The notes: generated from the sequence alone by a model not told the origin. Positions 22,178 to 36,643 are shown, numbered from the stretch's first letter. The stretch: 64,000 nucleotides of DNA from Acanthornis magna (GCA_036785705.1 JAWUZG010000029.1:13531501-13595500), one strand, 5' to 3'. Numbers and translations are program-made.

Positions 22178-25100
22178 CTACTTTTAGAGACTTCCAGAAA
22201 GCTTAAGGTAGAAAGACTACATATTTATTTGAAGTTTAGTTTAATGTCACTGATATTAACAGCTCATGGTTTGTGTAGATTTTGGAAACAGTTGGCTACT
22301 TCCATTACAGTTGTGCCTCAAAATTAATCTCGCGATTGCTCCTCACATCCCATCCATGCTATCCAGCAGTGATTTAAATCAAGGCAGAAGACTTTGCACT
22401 GAAGTAGATTAGGAGAGTCCACATTACAGCAGCTCTGCTTCAGGGACAAGAGTTAGGAGGCAACAATCACAACAGACGTTGCTCACATTCTCATTGGGCT
22501 CTTCCCTCTGATCAGTTACAAAACATAATACACTAGGAAGCAAGCATTTCCTTCTTTTTTCAATGTCTGTGTTCATGAATGCTTAATAGGAAAGACTTTG
22601 CATCTTTTTACACCATTAAGCAAGGACTAATGTTTTTCATGCATATTCGCTTCCATCGGGAGGAAAAAAAACATTAAAAAAATCATTCTCTTCCATTAAC
22701 ATGAGCTTTCTTAGTATATTTTCACACCATTTGGGATTTTTTTTCCTAAAAGCACTCTGACTATATAGCTGGCTTTCTTGAAACAAACCCCTGCTGTGAG
22801 CTTTTCTACATAAGAAGTTGAGTATTTCTGAATTCTTCCTATCCTGTGTCATTTACACCCACATGTGAAGAAAACACAGCTGCTGAAGTACAGATGAACC
22901 CTTCCCTACCACACCCTGCTGTTGACCAATGCAGATATGAGCAAGTTTCTCTCTTCATTAAAAAAGAAGTTGAACCTCTGCTGCCATTTCTCTTCCCCAA
23001 CTGACTTATTGTACATGCTCAGAACTGAATCCAACACTTCCACGGGAGCCAAATCCCACTTTCATTTCAGAGAGTTACTAAGAAAAGGAGAAAATGATGC
23101 AGTAACCAAGCAATATAAATACAAAAACATATCCAGGCCAGGGAACATCTCTGAGTTTCAGGACTGTATGGTATTTTGCAGAGCAAGGCTGAGCACACCA
23201 TGACAGTGCACACTAGTAAAATCTGAAACAAAGCTTTACAGGTAACAGCAAGACAAAGAATAAGCTTTCAGAATCTTTTGCTTCTGCATCAGAATATACA
23301 ATTAACAGTAGATAACATCAGCCTGAACTTTTTAAAAAGGATAGATGGTTTAATTACACAGATATTTTCTAGTCTTTCTGAAGAACAATATACACAAATA
23401 CCTTCACAACTACAAAACATGGTATAACTTGTCCCCTACTACAATATATTAAAGTCAAGGATGACATAAGAGAAAAGCTCAATTCTCCTTAGTCCTCATC
23501 CATTAAAGCTTCTAAAACTGATTGTTAGCAGGTCCTGATGTTGACATTTTGGCATCAAATGAGCACACAGAAAAAAATCTCATAGTAAAAATTTTCACTT
23601 TAGTATTCTGCTCTTTTTTTTTCCCCCATGGTTTCCTGTTAGGAAGTAAAAGAAGTTTCTACCTCCTTATCAAAATGGGGTAATGGCTTTATGTCAATTC
23701 TTGTCCCTTTTCTTAAATATGTTACACTGTAAGACTAAAAAAATAAAACAAGTTCAACATGTTGTCCACATGGTAATTCTGAGAGAAGTGCTGCACAGGT
23801 TCTGAACCTGGCATACAACTCAAAGGCCAGGCTTTTCACACAGCTTTCAACTCCAGATGAACTGACTCTAAATAATTAGGTCACCATAGCAAACAAGTAA
23901 ATCTACCCAAACTCAGTCCCTGAAGGTGCTCACTGTCCTTGAAATAGCACAGAATCTGTCAAGGTCAAACACAGTAGCAGAAATTAAAATGAGAGGGAAT
24001 TCTCTTTGCCTTTTCTTTTTTTTTTTAAATGAAACACTCTATTTTTGCAAAATTATTTAATCTAATTAAGCTTCAGAGGCATAAAATCTATATTCTCCTC
24101 CCCTCTACAGTCCAAGGAATTAAAACAGCGTCTTCTTCCCTCCAAAATTTCTCAAACTATCTGCTAAGCCTTCTTTCATTTTTAACCTTACATGAAAAAC
24201 AAACAGCAGAAGATCTTCAAAGATTTAACACAAGAGTTCGGAGTTCTCCTGCAGAGAAGGAGGAGGATGGAGTCAAGGTGCTTGGCAGAGTTCACGTGTC
24301 CTGCTAGGTAACAGTGACAGAAGGCAGCACTGCCTGAGCCAGTAGCAGGCCACTGCATCCTCCCTCCACAGAAGCAGCAGCAGCACTGGAGACATCATGG
24401 GGCATATCTGAGCAAGAATAGAAATTATGCAGGAAAAGAATCAGTTTTTTATATGTATGAATTGTAGGAATGTATAATAGGATATTGAATGAAATGGGAA
24501 ACATCCATTTGTAGTCAAAGTGAAAAGTTACAATAAATGTGAAAGGTTTTTGTTTGGGCATTATACAACCATCTTGCTTATTGCTTTTCTCCACATTCTA
24601 CCCAGGTTAATTTTTTTAGAAAGATAACAGCTATTTTAAAGCAAAAATTTGAAAGGACTTTAAAAAAAAAAAACAAACAAACCAAACAATCCATTAAAAG
24701 GGAAATTAATTATCTTTACAAAATGAGTCATTTTAACATTCCTAATACACACATCTTTTCACTGAAACCATTTGCTGGTTTTGACACGATTTCACAAGCA
24801 ACATTTGTTACTTCTGAAATTCCAGTACTGAGTGCATTTACCCTTTGTCAGTCTAATTTTGAAGGGTGTCACCTGGAGGTGTGAATGCCCACAGACCCCA
24901 AGGACCATTCCCTTAGTTTTGGAGGAATAGCAATTTCTATGGAAACAGAGGCAAAGTCCTAGCCCAGCCAGTCTGAGCAGCACAAGTACCCTGCCCTGTC
25001 CAAACTCCAGCAGGTCCTGGTGTTGACTGAGATGTGTTTTCTGTGTTCCCAGGCAGGTTTCTGGTGCCAAGTGTGTCAGCAGCTAGGGAGCTTCACAAAG

Positions 25101-28100
25101 TTCAAAATTGGAACAGTGAAATCAAGGTCAAGTCGTAAAAAAGCCGCCACCACACAGATGGAGAACTTTATCTCAAACTCAAGAGCAGTAGGTGAAAAGT
25201 CTTAAAAAACAGAGAGAGCACACAGAGAGATGACTCAGAGCTCTCCTTAGTTCTCACAATCGTTAAACAAGTATCACTAAACTTAGAGAAAGCACTCTGG
25301 GTTTGCTGTGGTTTGACTTTTACTTGGTTTCAGTCTATTTGTGCATTTGTTTGTTTTCAGGTTCTTTTTCCAAACACGCCTGCACTTTATCTGCTTTTCC
25401 TCCTTCACAGGAGCTAATGGAGTCTACTCTGGCACGTAATTGGTCTTTCTGTTTTGAAACAAAAGCTTTTCTTCTGACTCTACCGTGATTTTTTTTTTCT
25501 GCATGCTGTGACAAATATCTGTCCAGATCCTCTGGATGTATCCTTGGCAAAGTGCTCAGCTCTGCAGGAGCCATACTGGTATGTCGCCTGCACAGCAGTG
25601 GTTTTACAACATAGCAGCTCGTTGGGCAAATGTGCTAGATCCTACTGCTTTCTGGTTTTGCCAAATGTTAACATAGTCAGAACCAAGGAAGAGACTGAAA
25701 CAAAGTGAAAACAATATAAGGCGTTATGCCATGTGTAGCTTAAGCAATCAAGAAGTTAGAAAACAGATCACTTACTTCAGGAATTAAATACGTGTCACCT
25801 GTAGTCTCTCTAGACCTAAAGAACACAGCTGAGAGGGAGAAGTGTGTTGAAAATTATCTGTCTCATAAAAAAAAAAAAATTACTTTCATGAAACCAGGGC
25901 CAGAAAACCTGAGAGCATTGAAATTGGCCACCAAACTCACCGAATTGTGACAATTTACACCCCTCAAAAATTTTGTCACAGATTGTTTCTGGTTTGCCAC
26001 ACCTTTGCCTGCAGAGAAGCCTCTGCTGCAGTATGCATGATGAATGCATATCATCACAGGATGGGCAGAAATCCAGTCATCCAGCATTGGACAAGGCAGA
26101 GAGAAAAAGAACATTTTCATTTCTTGCATGTTTGTTGCCTTTTAATATATTTCTATTGAAATAATTATAGTTTTATTTAATACTGTAGCTTCATAATTAC
26201 AACTTTTAAAACAATGCACTTATTCTCCAGAGAAGCAGAGAAAATGTTCATGTGCATTTTACATTTATAGAATATCCAGTCACATCTCTGAAAATGTAAG
26301 CAGAGGGATTTGAGGATTTTTTTCCTAAATGCTTTAAACAGAGGCAGCAAGAAATCATTTCTGTATTTTGTGTAGCAAAAACAACAGCAACAATAATAAC
26401 TCTTATGTAATCCAACATGAAAACTGTGCATGGATACTGGCACCTTAAATTAATTAGAGATCTTCGCGGGCCAGATAAGCTAAAGAAAGATGCAGTGATG
26501 CAAAGACTCTGGCCAGCTCAGAAATCCTCTGTAACTCCCTCTACAAAGCAGGACTCCCAGTGTCGGGCTGATGGGAATGCCCTAAAATCTAGGAAAGAAA
26601 TCCAGGTGTGTGAACCTGGGAATATCCCCTGTGTCACTCACAGAGGGGATGAAGACTGCCAACCTATAGAGTTATTTCTCTCTTGTGCACATTTTTAAAA
26701 GTAATAAAGAATTGTTTCTATTCTCAATAATGCTGATAGCTGGCAGTAAAATTACATGTTAATGCACCTTTGACTACTCTCATCCTTTTCCTGGTCAAAA
26801 GGCAGAATTTATCAGAAAATTCATGAACTTTCAACAACATGCTTTTATTGATCTGGAGACAGCTGGAACCATCAGAGCGTGGGCACTTGGGCTCACTAAT
26901 TCAAAGGTAATCTTTCCACTTCATCATATTCCAAGTAGCTGAGCAGTGGTGTAGTGTTCAGACCAGCCTGGATCTCTCCAAGCTCATGGCAGAAAACAAA
27001 AGTCACACTACTCTAATAGCAGCAGGGATCTTTCACATGCCAATTTGTATTTTATATCTCCTTAGTTCAGTACCTGTGCCTATGCATCAGCCCAAAACTC
27101 AGAAGAAGTGCGTTTCTATGCCTACAGTTTTTTAGCCTATGACTGAATCACTAAAGGACTGCCAGCTTACTTTTGTGCACCATGACACAGCAAGCTTGTC
27201 ATTTGAAAGCAATTTGGGTACTCAGAGAACCACAGCACACTTTTGGCCAACTCATGCATAGCACACGTATTGTGTCAAATTACACATTACAACTAACCAT
27301 GGTACCTCTCATTTATAACATCACATTGCATTATGTCAGGTTACATTGTGTTGAGCCACATCATTTTCTATAAAGGAAACTCTGTCAGACACATTGCAAT
27401 GATAACTTCCATTCTTTTTTATTTCATTTAATATGAATGACCCATCTATAACAACAACAGTGACCTCCCCCTTTCACTTCCATCTCTGAGGACCTCTCAG
27501 AGATTTTTGTTTTCTTCATAGAAATGCCAGAATCAAATATGTAATTTCTCATCTCAAAAGGCATGCTGCCAGTTTAATAAGGTCCCTGTCATCCAGTCCC
27601 TCAGGAATGTCTCCTGAAAGAGCAGGAATTCAAAAAGATACTTTATTATTTGTAATCAATAATATTAATATTTTCTGTTCCACAGTGCATCCACATCTCA
27701 TCCAAGTGTATTACAGCACTTGGCAAACATTAACTTTTCAAGACACCAGCCTGAAAAAAAATGTGTTGGGGCAGCTGCCCTACTTTACTCGATTTGCTCT
27801 GGAGCAATACAGAATACGTGCATACTGCCTGAAGCCACAAGAAGCGTGGATTTGCTGGAAGATCTAATAACTGCTTTGTGATCCCCCTGCATACTGCGAT
27901 TTTCCGTGTTTAGTTACCTGTTAATCTTTTCCTACACCTTGTTAAATTGTCAGGACATTGAATAAGGGACCAGTTTTACACTGGGCATCTGGCAAAATGA
28001 GGTGCAATCTCGGTACCTGACACACTGTAATACACTAACTTTGTGCTGCTGGAGGTACCAGACCACAAGTATTTATGAGCACAGCTGGATGGAAGCTGGC

Positions 28101-29169
28101 AGGCATCTGCCCCAAATTAACCATGTACATAATCTGCTTTTTTCCTCCATCTTTGTTATAGATGGTACACCTGCAGCCAGGCTGCAGCTCTCCCTAAAAC
28201 TGAAGGCTTCACTGCTGTAAAGCACTAGAAGAGGAAGCACAGCTCCAATATGGCTTTGTCCAGAAGGAGAAAAATCATCTTGAAACCCTACAGTGAGCTT
28301 CTTAATAAGATGCAACCACTCATTCCAAAAGGTATGACAGATCTGTGCAAAAAGCAGTTGCTGCCACCATGAATGAGAACCACAAATGTGTTATGAGGGC
28401 TCAGCAGCTGGGATCCCTCATCTTCCATGTGGCACACATCCCAGCCAGAGCACCTGGGCACAGTGCTAGGGAGCGTGCGGGAGAAGTCCATGGGAAAATG
28501 GCAGTGACTGCCATCAGCTGTATTTAAGATAACTATCACCTTAATTTTTCTGTAAGGTCTTGCACAGAGTTCTGCTACATTAATTTCATACATAATTGTG
28601 AAAAGCTTCAGACTTTATGCTCAGTATGCTTATTATAGTGACAACTCAATAAATTTCCTACTTGTAATATTTTCCAGTAATACATAAATTTTATCTCTTA
28701 TGAAATCATACTGTGAAGAATCAGAGATTACTGCTGTTTTTATCTTACTGTAATAGGGCACAGCATTCAAGTAAAAAATATGGTTTATTACAGCTCAAAT
28801 ATTAAATAGTTTCATTGTTTAAAAGGAATATATTTTCTGTACAAATCTAATTCTAAAAAATTCATTCTTTAATTAAGGCCCTGATACTTGTTCATTCAAC
28901 CAATATAATAATTTATCTTACAATACTAAAAAATAGCATTCCTACTGAACAGTAGGGGGAAATGGCAGCTAAAAAAAAAGTCCCAGAAACATGCCAGTTT
29001 TGCTCAAATAGTACAGTAAGGATGCTGTATATGGTACTAGTTTTTACTACCTATCACTTTACCATACTAGATTAAATGTATTATCCATTCAAAGAAATCA
29101 CTTCTCATCTAAGACCCCAAGAGCCAAAAAAGGGGAAAAATTTGAACTTATTCTTAAAGCTTCAGCCAG
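22178..29169. other. Unique non-coding DNA
   Basis: No identifiable repeat or gene. Contents include an A run with AAAC units at 24661-24690 and many short frames without domains. A possible splice-acceptor-like pyrimidine tract ending in CAG near 25055 leads into a frame that soon stops. The stretch 26850-26950 looks slowly evolving by eye but cannot be tested here. Confidence 0.5.
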
Positions 29170-29240
29170 TGAATATTTGGGTCTAAAAGCTACATTCCCA
29201 TTTTATAAATGAGGGATGAAATATAGCTTCCATTATATGT
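29170..29240 (-). mobile_element. Possible MIR-like SINE fragment
   Basis: CCCATTTTATAAATGAGGGA on the plus strand resembles the reverse complement of the MIR segment TCATCTGTAAAATGGG. Too little is left to be sure, and chance similarity is possible. Confidence 0.3.
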
Positions 29241-29270
29241 TTTAATATAGATATATTTAGATATAAGTTA

Positions 29271-29286
29271 CTATATATATATATAT
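29271..29286. repeat. (TA)n microsatellite
   Basis: Eight alternating TA units within a wider AT-rich stretch (29220-29290). Confidence 0.8.
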
Positions 29287-29287
29287 G

Positions 29288-32055
29288 CACATAGAGATAC
29301 CACCTCAGTCAAGACCACAGAATATAAATAATTTGGAGAATGTCACCGTAGAGGGAAAATCTTAATTTACAGTACACCCAAACAAGACCTGTGCATTTGA
29401 ATGCTTTTCAGAAAGAATAGATGTGAAAGTTTATTGTCAATCTGGAACTACACATTTCTTTCTTCATCCAAAGGGTTTTTTTTTTGCTACAGAACCACAA
29501 TAAAGTGAGGTTTATATGCAGCACACTTACAAAACAAGAGGTTAACTCTTCCCCATCTGTAGAAGGCTTTAAGTAGAGAAGAGGACAATAGCTTTGGATA
29601 AGAGATTCTCAAAATTAAACCAGCACCGAACATTTGGAGGTACTTGCTATACCGAGTCTGAACAGGTGTCTCATCAGAAAACCATGTGCCTGTAAAAACT
29701 GCATTCACCTTTGGAGGCAATGAGACTGAAAATTCACCGACTTCGCATGTGCCAAAGCATTTCATCTGACGCCAGCCACATTGTTCACAGAGTTAGCTAG
29801 TGTCAGTACCTACATGATGATTGTATTTGTATTGTGAGTACCCATTTTAAGATGCACAGTATCAGATTTGCAGAACACATGATCACACAGGACCGAAATT
29901 AATAAAAATAATAATAATAATAGTAATAGGACACATTTCTAAAAAGTCTATAATGGAAACAGTCAGTCCAAGACTTTCAGGCTGGGTATCTCACATTAGC
30001 ATACACTTAAAAGGACATAGTACAATATTTTGTATTAAAAACATTAAAATAACCTCTACTTTCAGTCCCCTGTTTTCCAGCATTAGGGAGGAGGCACTGC
30101 CTCACCTCTCCAGACCCTCATGAGCAGCAACAAATACTCAAAAGCATTTAGACATAGCCCTGAAACCCCCTGCCATGCCCCCAGGAAGAAGCAGCCATGC
30201 CATACTGGGAGCAGGGTTTGACTGGGGAACCCTGAACACAGCCCCACAGTCATGTGTGGGCCTGGCTGGAAGGACATATTGAAAAATCAGCTATTTGGTG
30301 AGCAAGGTATGTGGAAAATGATTACTAGCCAAACAATTAATATTTATAAAGGCTGAGAATGTCATCTCATAGGTCTTGAGGAGTTAACCTCGCAGCTTTA
30401 ACTTTCTTTTAACAGGTGCTTCCTTTACTATTTAGTGGCATTTCCTCAATGTCCTAGCCAGAGGGACAGAGCCCAGGGCTGTGCATGAGCCCCTCCACAG
30501 CACAACCCTGTGGGGATGGAAGTACCTGGCCTAGCTCAGCTATTATGGGGCCCACTGAAGCTTGTTTGTGCCACCAGGGATTTTGGCTTCTAAATCAGAG
30601 AGCTTGGGAAAAGGGAAAGGTGTTCTGGGGCAAAGCAATGTGTTTCCTCCAAGTTGCATTCTGTGGCTGTTTCACCTTTGTCTGCTGCATTCCTCATAAA
30701 AACGTTTAAGACAAAAACAGAGCCAGCACAGAGAATTTAAGCCTGAAGGGCTGAAGTCATAAGCAGTGGACAATAGAGTCTGAAAATAGGAATTCTTTAG
30801 CCAAACATCAAAACCAGCTTCTCTTGTGGCATTAAAAAAAAAAAAAAAAATAGTCCCATTTCTGTGAGAAGGGTTATGCAAAATAACATCTTCCATAGAA
30901 TCACACTACTAAATGAACCCTGTTTCAATTCTGATTATACCAGTGTGGCTTTGATGTAATGTCACTCTGCCTGATTTATTCCAGTTCAAGGGAAAAATGA
31001 ATCCACCTGTGTGTGTCTGGGCCTTTCTGTTATTGAACTCTATCAGAAAATACATCAAAATGTCAGGACCATATCAGCCTGTCAGCTTTCTTCTCAAAAG
31101 CCAGAGCGGTGCCTGAACTCACAGAAAAGCTTACAGATCTATGAAATTCTTCTTTTTTTTCAGGGCTTGACTCTTTCCTGATCCCCTCAGTGGCGTTTGT
31201 GCATGGTTGCTGCTCGTACCGATAAAACCAGCTGTAAAACTGGAGTCACCCAGTCCCACATTCCAAAGAGGCAGCAATGGAAACAGGCAGTGGGAATGTT
31301 TGGCTGCTCGCATCTGCCAGCTGCTGCCTCCCTCAAGCCTTTCCAGCAGAAATGATTGTGGGACAGCACTTATTCCATGAAACCCTCCTGGAAAAAGCTG
31401 GATGATTTCTCACTCACGTTGAAAGGCATGGGATGTGGTTATCATAGAGTAGCCCTGCAGTGGCTATTTCCTTGCTGTTGAGCTCTACCAAGCCTCCAGC
31501 ACAGCTCCCTATTTTGCAGAAATAGAGAGGGCCATTTTTTTTTTCTTTTTATAATTTTCTGTGTAGAATTAAAATTTTTGTTTCAGCTGAGAGGTCTGAA
31601 GAGGAAAGCTAGCAAGGAAAAATCCAGACCATGTCTGAAATAGGACAAGAACACTGCTATGAATATATGCCTAAGAGCTATGAACAGGTTAGATTTTTCT
31701 TGTTGCAGGTTGTGGGTTTTTTGTTTTGTTTTAATTGTCAGACTCATTAACTTTTTATTATATCTTTTGTAAAAGTGCAATAAAACTAAAATTGCAATAA
31801 AAGGAAATACAAGTATGTTATCTTTCTAATAGTATATTGGATTTATTCTGCATCAACATACACACTTAGCACCCCAAACACCATGTCGTCTTTAAAGGTC
31901 ATTTTGACTTAGAGACTTCAAAAAAAAAGGGAAAAGGTAGCATTATCTACTAATGCGCTTCTTCTGTGATCTTAGATTTTAACCTTTTCTTGCTATGATC
32001 TATATATGGATGCAGGTTTCTATATAATGAGCTGGAATCTCAGCAGATTTAAAAT
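29288..32055. other. Unique non-coding DNA
   Basis: No gene or repeat family is recognised. There is an AAT-rich microsatellite-like tract at 29899-29927 and a 17-nt poly(A) at 30834-30850. The region 30080-30290 is less AT-rich. No frame here has a domain. Confidence 0.5.
30834..30850. repeat. Poly(A) run, 17 nt
   Basis: A pure run of A without a recognisable retroposed body upstream. Confidence 0.85.
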
Positions 32056-32059
32056 AGGC

Positions 32060-32120
32060 ATAGTCCACGAAGTTGAGCGGAGCTGTGCCAATTTATGCCT
32101 ACTGAAGCTCTGGTCCCCTA
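32060..32120 (+). repeat. Old amniote interspersed-repeat fragment
   Basis: GGAGCTGTGCCAATTTATGC followed by CTACTGAAGCTCTGGTCCC closely resembles a phrase common in bird, turtle and crocodile genomes (GGAGTTACGCCAATTTACACCAGCTGAGGATCTGGCCC). It probably derives from an old LINE 3' region or SINE. The exact family is not decided. Confidence 0.45.
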
Positions 32121-34930
32121 TTCATAGCCCTTTCAGCAATTTCTAACTGGCTTTATACAATCTTTCTGTGTTAATCACCATTTCTGTAATGAGCAGCATA
32201 CCAGAAAGGGTTGAAAGTCCGTTCAGCTGTACCACATATTCCATAAAATTCTTAGCAACATGAAATAATAGCATGAGCCCAGGACATCCTCATTCTGCCT
32301 TAAGGTCTATTAGCTTGTGGTATGAGCTAACTTATAATGTGGAACTTGTTGAAAGGCTACAGTCAACACCTGACACTATCTTTGACTTTCAACATGGTCA
32401 CACTATGAGAATTTGCACAACTTAGTGGGATATTTCATATATAATTGGCAGGCTCATGCTCTTCACTAGGAGAGGTAAGCTGGAGAATTGCTCCAGAGAC
32501 TTTGCTCTAAAAGAGTACTTCTATGTTACTGAAATTTGATGTTTTGGTATGCTTGTCTTCCTGACAAATTAGCTATACTAGCCTTACCACAAGTATATTT
32601 GAGCCTATACTTCATGTTATTGCTTGTTAATTTTTTGGCATGGACCAAACTCTGTAATACCCATCCATTTCAGCCTCGCCACATGGTATTTTAAATACCA
32701 TACAAAACAGAACAAGTTACCTCAAATCTGTGTATACTTGCCAGAGTTGATTCGTTCACCCATATTCATGGGTCAACATGGGTCAACATTCATAATAACA
32801 ATTCTTACTATATTTCATATCTGTTATTATAAGATTATGATCTAGCAGTGCCTGGAAGTCTCAGAAGTAGTTGGTTCATCATGCACATAGTTTTATACTC
32901 CTGGAGAAACCATCCAAAATGAATTTGGGTTATTTACGCAGGTGCAGTGTACTTTCTAATTTCAGCCTCTGGACTTGCACCAGGCGTCATTTGGAGACAG
33001 AGTGTGTTGAGATGGCAAAGACCATTTCCCAACAGTGATATTAGCTCATGTTTCTAAAGCAATTCTTAGTGCCTCCCAGACTAAACGTCTTTAATAGGTG
33101 TCCCAGGAAAATGAATGGACCATGAGCAGAAATAAGACAGGTTTCAACTGAACAAGGAAATTGTATGTGAGTTTGAAGTCATTTGAGACCCTGATGGAAC
33201 TGAGGGTTTAGGAATATGCCTCTGATCCATGTTTGTAGTTGCATAATTGAAACTGTAATTCTGCTGGGTTTCAGCACTCTCTTGTCATCTACATTTAATT
33301 TCACCCTCCAGGGTGCTCACAATAGTGCTAAAAATCCATACTAATCGGAGACTTTACAGACAATACACTATAGCTCAATGAGAAACCCCAGGGCTGAAAC
33401 CACAGAGAACTTTTGGAGAAGGAAAGAGAACAATGGAGAAGCTTGTGATACAGCTAAATCACTCACTGAATTCTGCAAAAGGTGTGGTCTGCCTTACTTC
33501 TGTTGGCTTTTTTTTCCAAACTGAATAGAGGCTGTCCTGTTCTGCATATTTATTTCACAGATATTGTAGATACATCTGTCAGAATCAGACACGCAAGTGT
33601 AAGAAAGCAGTATTTTAATAAGTCTTTGACACTTTTAAATATTTAAATACAACAGCAACAAAAATGTGAGTCCATTTCTCCTTTTGCCTCTGATGCTAAA
33701 GCATAAGAGTAGGATAATATTAGGTTTATATAGGGATTAGAAAAATATTAGGATTATATATGCATGTGATAGTTATATAAGAATAGGCTAATACTGCAGA
33801 ATAATAATAAGTTAGCACATAATTCTGCATGGAAAATCTTCCAGATATATCAGGAACCATTTTCATACTATGTAACTGCTGCAGTATGTGTACAGTTGTC
33901 TACATATGTAGTACCCACTAATGTAAATGGCTTCTTACCCCTTCCTTCCCACAAGTGTTCAGGGCCACAGACATGACTGAAAGCATGCACTTCTTTCCCT
34001 GACATTCAGCCTTTTTTTTCTGCTCAGCCTTTGACCTCTGCTCAAAGCCTCCTGCCTCATTTATTGAGAACATGCGCAGCATGAGTAGCACATTGGCAAA
34101 AATAATGTCCTGTGTATGCAGTCCATACTGCATAGGAAAATATTTTCTGCTACTGAAGGCAGACCAGCCTGTAGACAGCAACATGGGAGAAAGACTACCA
34201 TCCAGTGGGAAAAGTCTGATGAGAACTAAGGAACTTTCTCTATAAAGTGGTTTCACTCAATAAAGGTGTTAGCATGCTAAGAGAAAGTTTTGTGCTAGTG
34301 CAGAATCTAAACAACTGGTTTTTTGTAAAAGATCTTCCCATTAGCAATCTCTCAACAGAAATCCCCAGAGGTGTTAGGAATCTGTAACATAAACCTGTGT
34401 TTAAAATCAAATCTTTAATAATCTTGTGTAAGGCTTTGCTCGATTTCAGCTGTGGCAGAGAACAACACTACCTTCCACAGCCACTGTTTCTCGCTACACC
34501 CTTAACAAGACCTCAGTCAAATCTGATACACATCTCACTTGCTCAAGGCACTTACAGACATTCTTAGGAGTGACAAAAAAGCCTTGGTAATGATACTGCT
34601 GAGTTGAAAGCAGATTGATCAGTACAGTAAGTGCAAGAAATGCACATGTATGTCTGAAAGGTTTAAAAGAAAGCTAACAGATGCAGACCTGCTCTTAAAA
34701 TCTAAGTATCTCATTCAGGTAGGAAACCAGTATAAGGTACAATTAGTAATTTGCCCTGCCTAGGTTTGTATTTGCCTACCTACTCAGTCATTCACATGTC
34801 CAAGTGTGCACAGACATCTGAGGAGTGAGTCCTCAGTCTAGCCTTAATTATATCTTGTTTTGTGTTTAAAACCTTAGAAACATTATTGTGGGCTATTCAG
34901 AGATTCCAGCAACTGTATACTGAAGGAGAA
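32121..34930. other. Unique non-coding DNA
   Basis: A tandem 10-bp word CATGGGTCAA occurs at 32767-32786. A 14-bp palindrome TTTAAATATTTAAA lies at 33634-33647. Two near-identical AATATTAGGWTTATATA words lie at about 33714-33762. The 112-codon minus-strand frame 34256-33918 has no domain. No gene is supported. Confidence 0.5.
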
Positions 34931-34976
34931 ATTAGAGCCCTGCTGAAGCCAAAGGGAGTTTTGCCATGAACTCCTG
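34931..34976 (+). repeat. Old amniote interspersed-repeat fragment
   Basis: CTGCTGAAGCCAAAGGGAGT followed by TTTGCCATGAACTCC matches another widely repeated amniote phrase (CTGAAGTCAATGGGAGTTTTGCCATTGACTTC). It is likely the same repeat class as the pieces at 32060 and 62297. Confidence 0.45.
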
Positions 34977-36610
34977 TATCTCAGCCAGGGCACTCACCGT
35001 GAGCTAAACTGAGGCTGCAGTTACTGCTCTAGCAATTTGTAACTACAGAAAAGGAAGCTGGTGGCTAAAATAGAGTAGTAGGTGCCAAAACTCACAATTT
35101 CAAACTCGTAGTTTCTCAACTACATCATGCCACTCTAAATACCCTTCTAAGAAATACTGCATTACCAAAGTCATTAACAAGTCATTTTATTTCCATTATA
35201 TCCACATTTTCATCCAGGAACAGAGGAGAAAGTTAATCAGATGTCTTGTTCACCTACACACATTGCATATTAATGGTTGCTTTCTTAATGCTAGACTAAA
35301 CACTCTGGCACTTATGAATAGCACACTAGACCCACATCAATTGTACGTACATAGAAATACAAACCTAGCCTAAACTTCCTCTGCTTTGATTTGAGGGAAA
35401 TCAAAGTCACAGCACAGATCTCCAGATCAATTCTTCTTATTTGCCTGCTTACACTGTGTTAAGAGAACATTCTTGGCATCTTGGAGCAATCTCCAGTGCT
35501 AAACTTGCTGGTCAAACTTGCTTGAAGCAATGTGAAATGAGGGCATTTACCCAAGGCCAGCCTCCAAAAGGAGGCAGTGGTTAGGTTGCACAAGTTGCTA
35601 AAAGAATTTGCTGTCCTGGGGCTGATGCAGTCTGGTATCAGCTTGTAGTTTTCAGGGTCTGCTCAGCTGCAACTGAGACTTTAAATAGAGGTTCACTTTG
35701 CATGCATTGATAAGTCAATATAGCTCTTTAAATAATCTTTTCCCTTTGTTTAATTTTATTTATTTATTTTGGCATACAACTTAGGCCTCACTAACCTCCT
35801 CTTGTCAACGTAACGTGACTGACACAGTTTAAATTGCCCATCCCTTGGGACAGAGGTATAAAGTCTCTGTAGCATGAATAATTTTCTGAAAGCGCTCAGT
35901 GTCTGCTCAGTGCATCATGAACCAACAAGTTCAAAACTCAAACAAATCAGGGTGGAGCTATTCCAAGCACTAGTCACCTCCGATAAATTTTGCTCCTTCA
36001 CTAGATCAAACAGATTTAGACTCTTGCAGCCCAAATGCAGAGGTGGCATAGCCTAATTAAAAACGTTTCTGAGTATCACATAAATGACAAATAGAACCTT
36101 ATACATATCAACATAAAAGATATGCAGTTAATTAACTTAATGCTTGAGAGGTTGGCACCACTGCACCAGTACAGGGAATCAGCCCTATGAACACAAATGA
36201 AACATTGAAATATGAGAGCACAAACATTATTTAAATTAACAGCTTCAGGTGATGACGGAAACCACATACTTGCTTCCACTTTATGTCTTTGCATATCTTG
36301 TTTAAGTCCCATACTAAGTAAATTCACAGTGTCTGTGAGATATAGCCACTTATCTGAGGCAAATTGCACCAGTAACTACGGAAAGCACCATTTATTCTAT
36401 GTATGGCTGGTCGCACTTCAGAACTTATTTGGGCAGGTATTTTTCAATGAAAAGAGTTTGCTTTCTGTGAAAACAGGCAGTTGCTGACAAACACTGCAAC
36501 TGGAAACTGCTATCATCACAAGAAGGCAGATTTGAGTCTGATGCTCTGTCAGGGCTCCCTTCCCAGTACGAAATTCAACAAGGAATATGTAGTAAATAAA
36601 AAACGCACAC
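34977..36610. other. Unique non-coding DNA
   Basis: I see no identifiable feature. Short frames such as 36212-36487 (plus) and 36369-36076 (minus) overlap each other on opposite strands and have no domain. Confidence 0.5.
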
Positions 36611-36643
36611 AGAGCGTACTAAGAGCGTACTAAGTGCGTACCA
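36611..36643. repeat. Three-unit 11-bp tandem repeat containing CpG
   Basis: AGAGCGTACTA occurs twice exactly (36611-36621 and 36622-36632), then AGTGCGTACCA (36633-36643). Each unit holds a CpG in an otherwise CpG-poor region. Confidence 0.85.

Noticed and set aside
25030..25205. Exon beginning after a TTCCCAG acceptor-like site
   Set aside because: The frame following it has no recognisable domain and there is no donor site or partner exon in view.
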